NCBI GenBank assembly: GCA_947034885.2 | Contig: OX344750.2 | Coordinates: 8,414,501 to 8,478,500 of the forward strand | DNA: 64,000 nucleotides | Reading direction: 5' to 3' | Origin: Thuidium tamariscinum | Taxonomy: Eukaryota > Streptophyta > Bryopsida > Hypnales > Thuidiaceae | Part shown: positions 46,190 through 55,503 of the stretch, one piece after another | Layout of the letters: each line of letters starts with the position of its first letter | Numbering within the stretch: the stretch's first letter is position 1 | The notes under the pieces: model-generated | Database searches by the model: none | What the model was told of the DNA's origin: nothing | Seen by the model: the letters and a program-made list of their open reading frames with translations, nothing else | Program-made: the position numbers and the translations under genes

Positions 46190-46501
46190 TTTCCAGAAAT
46201 GGATCCGATCTTCCGTTCCTGATCATCCGTTCCCGTTCTCATCCAATCGGTCCAAGTCCGGAAATCATCCGTTCCGTTCTGGGACTGAATCCGGATAGAA
46301 TCCGTTCTGTAGGGTCCGGAATTTTTCCGTTCCGGTATTCCGTCGTAATAAACCGGAATTATTCTGCCCCCGGTCTCTACAACATTATCTGGTACTACTT
46401 CTGGATCTTACCCATTCCCTGAACAAATCCGGTTGCTAAATTTTCCACTTTCCGCTCCATACTGACTTTAAATGGAAAGATCAAAAATATGTCTTGCCAC
46501 A

Positions 46502-46712
46502 CCCAGAGTGTCCATCCAAGCCGTCCAATCAGCCAGGACCGTCTATCGAAACTGTCCACCGAGCACGTCCTTCCAGGCTGTCCACGGAGGTCGTCCGTGA
46601 GGGCATCCACGACTGCTGTCACGATTTTTCATCCTCTATCGCGGATTTTGTCGTGAATTTCATCCTGACGGACGCTTGGCTCCCCGTCACGTTAGCGGAC
46701 GGACGGACGTGA
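46502..46712. repeat. Degenerate CCGTCC-rich block 3, right part, with right target duplication
   Basis: Continuation of 23575-23837. Begins with CCCAG (46502-46506). Ends with GCGGACGGACGGACG. Confidence 0.7.
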
Positions 46713-46732
46713 CGCGACGGAAGCAACCCTGC

Positions 46733-46905
46733 ATTAGATGAAATTTGAGGCCTCAGGAAGGCCATTTTGGGACTCTTCCTGAAATAGTTTTTGCATTGTT
46801 GGCCACTGTTAGGCCAGCATTACCAAAAAGAAATTTTAATTCTTAAAAGAATTGAGGGCTCCTGAAATATGAAAAGAAACCCAAAATTTTAATTTTTTTT
46901 GAATG
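46733..46905. mobile_element. Diverged, probably truncated second MITE copy
   Basis: Starts ATTAGATGAAATTTGAGG like the MITE at 21618 and follows the same internal order: a GGGACTCTTCCTGAAA-type stem, then TGTTAGGCC, then CTCCTGAAATATGAAAA. The right inverted terminus was not found. Confidence 0.5.
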
Positions 46906-48720
46906 GTAAGAAGAATGCCCTACTATAGTTCAAATTGCTTTGCATTTGCCAAGATGCATAGTATAGTGTTTAGTTTTGAAGGTGATGATCCAAAAGTTCT
47001 TTAAGGAACAAAAGGCAAGACTATTAAGTTGAAATGAATTATTTTTTCTTTTTACTTGGCTTTGGCAATGGTATATGGCATACATTATTTTTTATTTTTT
47101 ATTTTTATGAATGAAATAAAATTAAAAAAATTATTTGTACACTTATTTTGATTGTAGCATTGCTACAAGGCCACACATGTTTTCTATTGATTTTATAAAC
47201 TACCATTAATAAACATTGTTTAAAAAAACTAAATGCTTTAATTCTTATTGGTTGTTTGAAAAGAACTCTTCATCTTCCATTGGTTGTTTTGTGGATAATA
47301 GTGTTGACTAAAGAAAAAAAATTTGTTCAAATTTAGTCAATGGACTAGCTTTGAATACCACTAATTTAAATGTCTCCAAAGGGACAATGTTTTAGAAGTG
47401 TTTGCCTATATGACAGGTTCTTACAAATCCTCTGTCTTTTTGACACATTGTGACATGCCCTTTTATATTTATCTACTTTCAATTTATTATTCATTTTAAA
47501 ATAAAACCAATGTGAAATATAAAATATTTTGATATTTTAATATGTTGTAACGATGACAAATTGACAATGAACTTATTTTGACATAGTGTAACAATCAAAT
47601 TCTTTCACATGTTGTGACAATCAATTTCTTTGACATATTGTGACAATCAATATCGTTAGTGATTTCAATTTGCAATATCTTTGCATTATTATAATTAAAA
47701 AATCAAAATATTTTATCATAATCTTCAACAAATAGGTGAATTGATATAGATAAAATATAGAAACTCCCTAACATTATAGCAATCTAAAATGCAAATCATT
47801 TTTCTATTGTCAAAGGTCAAATATTATACAAATAGTTCAATTAAAAAATTCACATTGATAAGGCACAAAAATTGACAAGTTATAAAAAAATTCAACTTAG
47901 ACTAGTTAATTAGCCTCTCAAGCTCTTTCAAAGTTAGAAGCCCAAAATTGCTTTAAAATACTAATTCCCAAAGCAAGGCTGAAAGTCTTCATCTACATTT
48001 ATTTTTTTAGCAAACCCAATTGTAGAATTCTTTATTTTAAGTTGTCAAAGTAAACTCTTCAAAAATTTAAGGATAAAAAACCTTACCAATTGATTGCATG
48101 ATAATGATGCTTGGATTTTTGAAAAAAGTATTTAAATTCTTATCAATGGCTAGGTTTCATTTTTCAAATACTATTATACAAAAATGTAGAGATTCTATAA
48201 CCTACAACTCTCTATATTAACTTAAAGAAATAGAATGGGAATACATATTAAAAATTTCCAAAAAATATTCACATTGTGATAGTTTGTAGGCAATTGTAGA
48301 TTTTCTACTCCAAAATAAACTTTGAATTCTTTTATTTAATTGAAATTTTAATAGTTTTAGAAAAAAAATTAAATTATGGGATGTGAATTGTTTACCAGAA
48401 CATTACAACCATTGCATTGGCATTTTTCAATTGCATAACAAAATTATTAACAATTTAGTATTTTGAATCATTTTTCACTTCTTTCTATTTACTAAAGTTT
48501 TGAAGCATGACAATGTGAATATTTTTTGGAAATTTTTCTAATTCTCTAAACTCCTAGGTCTAAAAAAACAAAAAAAATTATATGTCATATAGCTTTTTAA
48601 CTATATAATTAAAAATTATGCAAATTGTTAGGCCTTAATCTTGTAAGGATGCAAGGGGTGGCTATTGAAATCATCCAATCTAAAACCATGGAAATCCTTG
48701 GAATGAAAAATTCCAAAAGC
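46906..48720. other. AT-rich noncoding region
   Basis: TTGTGACA(A/T)-type motifs recur near 47440-47650. No gene, RNA or element boundary recognised. Confidence 0.45.
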
Positions 48721-48721
48721 A

Positions 48722-48955
48722 CACATTGGAAGTCCAAATATTGAAGAAGATCTCTCCATTCCACTCCTAACTCCAAAGATAAGTCACTAAAAAGTTGATT
48801 TAATTCAATCCCCAACTCTAATAGAAACCAAAGAAGATCACATTGGAAGTCCAAATATTGAAGAAGATCTCTCCATTCCACTCCTAACTCCAAAGATAAG
48901 TCACTAAAAAGTTGATTTAATTCAATCCCCAACTCTAATAGAAACCAAAGACCTT
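48722..48955. repeat. 117-bp tandem duplication
   Basis: Two near-perfect copies (48722-48838 and 48839-48955) beginning CACATTGGAAGTCCAAATAT. The unit is 39 codons long, so the minus-strand 107-codon frame (48609-48932) repeats in phase. I do not recognise that frame. Confidence 0.8.
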
Positions 48956-49056
48956 CAATTTAATCTAGGAGCATTCTAATTTCATCAATATATCATACAA
49001 ACTTAAAAAACAAAAACCCTAGTTTGGGCCATGATCACCCCTACTTCCTTCATCCC

Positions 49057-49140
49057 TAACCTAATTTGGGGTCTCTGATTGCAAATATGAATTCAGAATT
49101 TGAAAAAAAAAATTTATGTGAAAAATAAAAAATTGCTGCA
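49057..49140. repeat. Left member of an inverted repeat around the BTB gene
   Basis: CTAATTTGGGGTCTCTGAT, then GAATTCAGAATTTGAAAAAA. Its reverse complement recurs at 52518-52590, with similarity continuing ~75 bp. Probably two opposite copies of a dispersed repeat. Confidence 0.5.
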
Positions 49141-50595
49141 TTTTACCCGAGTGGCCCAGCGAGGGGGTCAGTTGACTCAGTTCTCCTGAATGGACCTGCC
49201 CTCGAACCTGCAAGACTTTGCTGCGTTTCCCCGGTTTCTTCAAGCACAAGCTCCCTGGTGCTGTACCGACTTTTCAAGATTTCCTATTCAAATTTTGTTC
49301 ATTGACTGAATCTTCCGCTTTCACGGCGCACTTTTACTTAGAAGCGCATCAGGGTGGTTCAGTCGACAGACGTATGCCATGTTTGCTTCGTTTCTGAAGT
49401 TTTGCTGCGATCATGCCAGTTTCCCCGGTGACCTCCTTGATGCTCATGTACTCCAGGTTTTCCAGGTCCATTTCTACGCTTTCTAAGTTGTATATCTTAG
49501 AATCATCCTTCGGTCCAATGTCCCACGCATTCTCACTTGAAAGTAGTTTTTGGTAACTCCAAACCCGTCGGTTGTCGTTGCGGGTATCCTCTGTGCGTTG
49601 ATGCAATTATTCAACAAACCCTGTGTAGGTTGGGACACTCTAAGTTGCCTCTTTCTCATTTTCTTGCTCTGGTCAAATTTTTACATGTTCTTGTAAAGAA
49701 ATGAAAGAAGATTTTAACGTATCCAAGAATTCGTTAGTTGAATATTGTATGCAAACGTTAGGAGGATGCAGAGGGTTTAAGGTAGATGGTTTGAAGCCGA
49801 GATTTAAACAGGGTACTAGCACTTCCTCTTCTAAACTAATATGTACTCTTAGGCGCTTGTTGCTGAATTCAGTTGTTACGTTTAAACTTTGCTCAAAGAG
49901 CATTTACGCCTGGCACAACGGAAGTATGTTAGCATTCCTGGTCTGCTGGTCATTTGGATGCCATTTGCACAGTTACAAACGGTGAAAATTTGTGTGGTAG
50001 ATATTCTGAACCGTTACTTGATCAGATGTTCAGGTGTTGTGTATCCTCTGAAATCAACATGTATCTATCGTCTAAGATTGTTGGATTGCTTTGGGGTTTT
50101 GGTTTCCCTAGATTGTTTGCAATTTGAGTTAATGTTGTGTTTTATATCGAGAATTCGGACTCATTGTTCTGAACTAGGGCATAGAACTAGCTGTCAGTGC
50201 CTTCCGAGGATGCACTTTCTATGTGTGGGAATTATCTATCAAATGCCGTGTTACATGAACAAGAAACTAATGATGATCGCATTGGAGAAAGTCGGTTTGA
50301 CTCTTTTTTGAAAAATCGATTTTTGAGTTTTTAATGTTGAATTGTCACATGTAGGTTGTCTTTCTAGTGCAGGATTGCTTGACTGGAAGCCGTGACTTGG
50401 GATCACGTTCGTTCTTTGGTGACACAGAAAAGGGAGAAAGAAGGGGGCTGAGTAACAGAAGGAGAATTATTGTGGTTCGGCAACTGATCAAACTCAGCTA
50501 TTGTAAACGCACTTGCAGATTCTCCTTTCTGTTGTCAAGAGGGTGTGATGAGTTGAGCAGGAAGAAGGTGCTTGTGCAAGTTTCTCATCGCCAGG
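49141..50595. other. 5' flank of the BTB gene
   Basis: Contains short frames on both strands (for example minus 49349-49606, 85 codons) with no recognised similarity. A TCATCGCCAG just before the BTB ATG could be a splice acceptor, so an upstream noncoding exon is possible. Confidence 0.35.
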
Positions 50596-51864
50596 ATGTG
50601 TTCTGAGGTTGCTACACAAGAGCTCTTCGAGATGTGTTCTGAGCTTCGGCAGACGGAAGAGACGGTCCGGTGTTTTGGAGTTGAAGAAGGTCAAGATGTT
50701 GTAGTCCGCTTGGTATCAAGCGGAGGTGAAAGCGAGCATCACGACAAATCGCTCCTGATTTTGAATGTGCATTCCAGTCGTTTGAGCCGTTGTAGCAAAT
50801 ACTTCGAGACTTGCTTGAGTGAGAGATGGAGAAAATCAAGTACGACACCCCCTTCGTTGATCGAATTCGTCCTTGAAGTTCACGGGGATGTCCAATGCTA
50901 CACGGATTGTTTCTCTCGCATGTACTCCCCCTTTCTCAAGGACTTCCGTGATGTGAAATACAGTCTGGAGCTTCTCAAAGTGGCCTCTCAGATCGAGTTT
51001 CTCGAGCTCATGGACTCCATCTCCCGGTACATCAGCGCGATCCCTTGGTCATGCGAGGATGAAATCAGGATCAGAGAGTATTCCTCTTCGCCGGATTTTC
51101 CCTGCGAACATACCAAAGATCTCGTGGCTCGCTTGGGGTTGCACATGACGGAAGAGGACCGGCATAATCACATGTGTGACCTGGTCCAGCAGGGCATACG
51201 CACGGCTCTTCACCCAGATGGCAACTTCAAGAACACGCGCTCGTTTTTCGAGGTTTTTTTGCAGGGCATAGAATCCGGCACATCTGCAAATGTTGCCAGA
51301 ACTGTAGTTACAATAGTGAGTGACGAGGCGAAGAACATGCTCAATGCCATTGGAAAAGAATGTGAAGAGAAGGGGTTTTATCACTTGGTGCCGAAGTTTA
51401 CAGAGAAGCTCCTGTCGATCTGTTGGGCGCTGAACGCTCTGCTAATCGCAGGTGTCGCCGAGGAATTGGTAAAGTACATCGTGCAGTTGGATACATTGGC
51501 TTGCATTGTTGCGAATGTGAATTGTTTCAACGGTCCGGAAGCGTGCAAGATGGCGGCCTTCGAGTTGGCGAAGCTCATCCTTCAAATGTATCGTGAGGTA
51601 CTGGATGGAAATCTGCTCTTGAACACGTTTGAACGGACTGCGTTGTTGAAGAACTGGCATCTGGTGCTGGAGAATCACGTCTCCAGAGATAGCTATTATC
51701 AAATCACGAAAAGCTTCTTCCTCACGTTGCCTCTGGAGCAGCAGACGGAGCTCATCAAGCTGCAGAAAGACAAGTTCACGGGCTACATCGACACAAGCTC
51801 TCTCGTGACACTCTTGAAGAAGAGTTGGCCAGCCATGGAGTCGGACTTTGAACTCTCGAATTAA
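50596..51864 (+). CDS. BTB/POZ domain protein (At1g63850/At3g05675-like family)
   Basis: Single 422-codon frame from the first ATG at 50596 to TAA at 51862. The frame is open eight codons further upstream but without an ATG. The N-terminal third is a BTB/POZ fold: VVVRLVSS, LLILNVHSSRLSRCSKYFETCL, SLELLKVASQIEFLELM. An all-helical C-terminal region follows, as in the plant BTB family that includes At1g63850. Such proteins are thought to be CUL3-type ubiquitin-ligase adaptors. There is no NPH3 domain, signal peptide or membrane segment. Unlike its neighbours it has no internal stops and a higher GC content, so it is probably the one working host gene here. Confidence 0.8.
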   Translation: MCSEVATQELFEMCSELRQTEETVRCFGVEEGQDVVVRLVSSGGESEHHDKSLLILNVHSSRLSRCSKYFETCLSERWRKSSTTPPSLIEFVLEVHGDVQCYTDCFSRMYSPFLKDFRDVKYSLELLKVASQIEFLELMDSISRYISAIPWSCEDEIRIREYSSSPDFPCEHTKDLVARLGLHMTEEDRHNHMCDLVQQGIRTALHPDGNFKNTRSFFEVFLQGIESGTSANVARTVVTIVSDEAKNMLNAIGKECEEKGFYHLVPKFTEKLLSICWALNALLIAGVAEELVKYIVQLDTLACIVANVNCFNGPEACKMAAFELAKLILQMYREVLDGNLLLNTFERTALLKNWHLVLENHVSRDSYYQITKSFFLTLPLEQQTELIKLQKDKFTGYIDTSSLVTLLKKSWPAMESDFELSN

Positions 51865-52517
51865 ATTCCAACAAGTTTTCCTGTTGGAAGCCTGAATGGT
51901 CACGAGCATTCGTCACCCTGTGTCTCGTCACTGATGTTCCAGGCACCACAGGTACCAAACTAAACCGTTCATTCTGTTTATTCAGTGTTTGATACACAAC
52001 TTAGCAGGTTTACTGTTAATTCAAACACCAAGTTTATATGAATGGATAAGATGGAAACTCGATTTACTCATTGGCCACGTGTTGGCCACGTGTGGATTAA
52101 TGCACTATTTTCTCTGAAGCTTCTCTTTCTTGTCTTTCAACGGTCGATGGTGGTTACAAGGTAAACCAACAGCACTGTATATCAAATCAATTCTGTTTAC
52201 TGTATGCCATGCTGTTTTGGTTGCACACTAAACCATGCGTGACGTTAACCCTGAAGCGCTCCGACGACGTCCATATTCTAGACGATGAACAGAGGCCTTC
52301 AAGGCACTTTTTCATCCAATTAACTTCTCATTTATCAAATGTAACACCTGAATCTAGAAAAGACAACCTTCCTTAATGACCAAATTCATTAAATTCTGGT
52401 AAATGATATATCTGTACAAAGCTTTAAGCAAAAATGTGCAAAAATTCAAAAAAGGATTGAGACATTTCAGGTTAAATCAGTCCCACGAAGTCCCTGAGTT
52501 TACCTCAGAGTAAACGC
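51865..52517. other. 3' flank of the BTB gene
   Basis: Probable 3' UTR and spacer. Contains a G-box pair at 52076-52092. No further gene. Confidence 0.4.
52076..52092. promoter_or_regulatory. Two CACGTG G-boxes 11 bp apart
   Basis: CACGTG at 52076-52081 and 52087-52092, within the tandem repeat TTGGCCACGTG. The spacing is about one helical turn. No adjacent promoter is evident, so function is uncertain. Confidence 0.3.
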
Positions 52518-52590
52518 TGAAATTGTTTATTTTTTGCATAATTTTTTTTTTCAAATTCTGAGTTCATCAGAGACCCCAAATTAGTCTAGG
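52518..52590. repeat. Right member of the inverted repeat around the BTB gene
   Basis: TTTTTTTCAAATTCTGAGTT, then CAGAGACCCCAAATTAG: the reverse complement of 49057-49140 with a few differences. Confidence 0.5.
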
Positions 52591-54244
52591 GACACCCAAG
52601 CACAACCAAAAAACCAAACAAAAACATAAACCCCAAACCTCAATCAACCCCTAGTAAAATGAGTTTTACCCTACTGGAGCCGCGTTCTACCCCTCTGTCG
52701 CGCCTTCATGGGACTGATTTAACGTCTTGCCTAAACCATGGAGACACTAAATAGAATCAACCCATTAGTTTTAATCTCTTACTGGTGAATCCACTTGTAC
52801 GCCTGGCCATGCATCACTGTAATCATCATGTTGACATCATGAACCTGGGAGGAGGATGTCCAGCTTACCATGAAATTTGGAGCAAGAACGAGCAATATAA
52901 GAGAAAGTTGATCCTTGAAGATTGCAGAAGCAGGAAGGTGGTATAGATGTTGTCAGTCGTTGCAGAAATTGTACAAGATGATGTTCACATTTATATCTCC
53001 ATTGCATATTCGGCATCAATTATGCTCTCAGAGTAAGTATCTACTTTCATTCGACTCGTTTTTCTTCTCGACGTTTAGCGGACTTGGAATATCATTTCGG
53101 CATACCAAGCGTTGTGTTTCTTGTTTCGTTTCTCTGAATCATCTACTGTCTTTGCTGTCACATTGGAGTACAGTAAGCGTGAATACTGCTCCATGCGAGT
53201 GGACGTACCAGGACAGCGTCGCAATTCTGGAGGATGGTAGGAATTTCTGGAAGACATTCAGAAGCTTAAGCTATCGATGGTGAGTACCTCCGTTGGAGAT
53301 TGAGATTGAGGACAGGTTGGACTTAGACGTAAACAGTCTGCAATCAATTTATCATGTACTACCTTTTCCTTCGATACCCTCATTTTGGGAGACTCCAGGC
53401 TTTATGGTTGTGTTCTTGTCTTTCAGTTCCTGCTGTTGTCTCAGGACGAACATTAGTGATTACAGTCCTGCAATTCTGCTTTTTGTGCAATCCCTCCGTC
53501 TGCAATCTCCATTTGCTGTCGGAGTGGCAGTGGGGCTTCAGGAAATGATGTCACGAGTCGGTGCTGATGCTGAGCACCGCATTTCCTTTTGCATCGTCTT
53601 CTTTCTTGCCTTCCGGTGAATCGAATTTCCACTAGGAGATTGTTACGATGTTGCAATGTAGTTCTGCTAGGTCGGCTAGAGTCACTGAACGCATGCATCT
53701 TTAAAATGGCGGAATCTAGCCGTGAGAAAATTATGTACTTCTCATCTTCTTCTCTTGTGCTTCCTAAAATGTCCTAGAATATGCATCCTCCTACTGAAGT
53801 ATGGAATCAGACGTTGGTGATGAAGAGGTGCCTTCTATTTAGCCTCCATGTGGTTGAATGGAGCATAAGATGCATTGTATATTGCATCCTGGCATTAGAC
53901 TTAAGGCCTCAAATGCTTGCTTTCCCATGTGAGCACTTTATCGGTGGATTTCCAGATGAACATCACATAATTAGAATGTATGAACTCTTCGTTTTCAGGC
54001 ATACTGATGTACGGGAAATCCTTGCATATTTAAAATGGTCATCGGGAAATCTCCCGATGCTGCTCTTAAAAGCCCAAGGCACAGCGTTGAATTCATTACT
54101 ACATCTCTGTGCACTTTTCTGGCTACTGTATTACTGACAATGATGTTCATCTTATGAATCTAATGTTGTATGCACTTCTGAGTGAATGGATGAAAGTATA
54201 CTGAGTCTCACAGTCAGTACTGTACAGTACCCCTCCACCGCATT
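52591..54244. other. Noncoding spacer
   Basis: Several short overlapping frames (for example 53293-53619 and 53781-54137), none with recognisable domains or coding character. No gene supported. Confidence 0.4.
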
Positions 54245-54440
54245 AGTACTGTTGCAATATTGTTTTGGACTTTATGCAGTATAGTACTAAAATTATACTA
54301 TTACAATATTATAGCAATATTGCAAAAGTACTATTTCAATGAGACCACATTGTTTGAGGTGAAAGAGTATTATTGCAACAGTACTTTAGTATTGCAATAG
54401 TATAAATTTAGTACTATATTGCATAAAGTCTGAAACAATT
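54245..54440. repeat. Foldback (inverted-repeat) element
   Basis: The 49-nt arms 54259-54307 and 54391-54439 are complementary with only a few mismatches, sharing GACTTTATGCA(G/A)TATAGTACTAAA. Inner segments (AGTACTGTTGCAATA at 54245 and its complement near 54368) add alternative pairing. The RNA would fold into a long hairpin. A foldback MITE fits best; a small-RNA precursor is possible. Confidence 0.6.
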
Positions 54441-55503
54441 TTGTTTCAATGGGGGTTTCTTTCCTCATGTACTTCAATGAAAATTTGGTTTATTTGGACA
54501 TTCTGTTTCATTCATTCATTACATAATTGATTAGAGTATTTTAGTTTTGAGTTGTCTGCGGGTTTAGAAGAGTTTCTGCATGTTTGATACATTCATCTAG
54601 AAATTCCCCAATGGAATTTTGAATGTCACTTTTGAATTCCATAAGCTACAAGGAATACTAAATTCGCTATAAATTCAATATTGCAGATAGTTCCACCTTC
54701 AAATTGTGGCCCGGATATTTGAATTCTAAACACCTAGTACCGAATTTGAAGATGTAAAAGTTACATTCTTGACAAGTCATAGTCTTCATAGTTACAGAAG
54801 AATTACTGTACTAATTAGATTTCAAGTAACACTTGTATCCAGGAATCTCTTGATAAATCTCCTAGCCTTATAGCATCAGGAGATTTGTGCATATGTTAAT
54901 TTTGGACTTTTGAAAGTCCAAAAGTAGTTAAATATGGCATAAAAATCAAAATTGACATTTGTGACATAAAGTTGGGGGCTATTTTTAAATAGCAAAATAT
55001 TTTTGAAAAATTTCAAAAAATTAGAGAGATTATATAATATCCTTGAATGTGTCATATGTAAACTTTAAGTCATTTGGATCCAAAATGAAAAAATTATGGC
55101 CAAAAAACATATTTGAATTCAAAGCGTAACCTACAATAGTACAAGTGTTTCTTGCATTCATTATATCCGTTCATTCTTTAGCTCATGTAGGTGCACAATT
55201 CAAATCCAGTCCCTCTAGCTCCATTCTTTTTTATCAAAATTGAGAGCCCACCTATGTATACACTTACATCCCCTACCACAAAGTCTCATCCCTAGTCCTT
55301 TTTGCTCGCCTTCCTTCCCTCTTGGCCTCTCATGTACATTGTCTTGCACAACCCTCTCCCTTGAATGCCACTTTTTCAATCAATAGGGTATTCAGGGTAA
55401 ATTGTCTATTGCATGGCGGCCCAAATAGGCGCTTGCAATAGCTCCACTGGTGTCCTCTTCAAAGCCAAATTAGATAGGGGGCTTTACAAATGTCATCTAC
55501 ATT
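54441..55503. other. AT-rich noncoding spacer
   Basis: Nothing recognised. Confidence 0.45.

Larger units (their letters stand above)
23838..46501 (-). mobile_element. Tandem Ty3/gypsy array LTR-INT-LTR-INT-LTR, a single insertion
   Basis: Three 3,620-bp LTRs (23838-27457, 33360-36979, 42882-46501) alternate with two 5,902-bp internal regions. Period is exactly 9,522 bp. CCCAG duplications flank only the outer ends (23833-23837, 46502-46506), so the array occupies one integration site. LTRs read TG...CA on the element strand, with ends TGTGGCAAG and GTTGCGACA. The tRNA-Asp-type primer site, the RT motif FIDDF and the protease motif IDGGSG place it in the non-chromovirus OTA branch (Athila/Tat or a non-seed-plant relative). 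Copies appear almost identical; I noted one substitution (25773). Most likely produced by unequal recombination between LTRs after insertion. Confidence 0.9.
42882..46501 (-). repeat. LTR c (outer 5' LTR)
   Basis: Ends at TGTGGC (element strand) and is followed by the right target duplication CCCAG (46502-46506). Confidence 0.9.
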
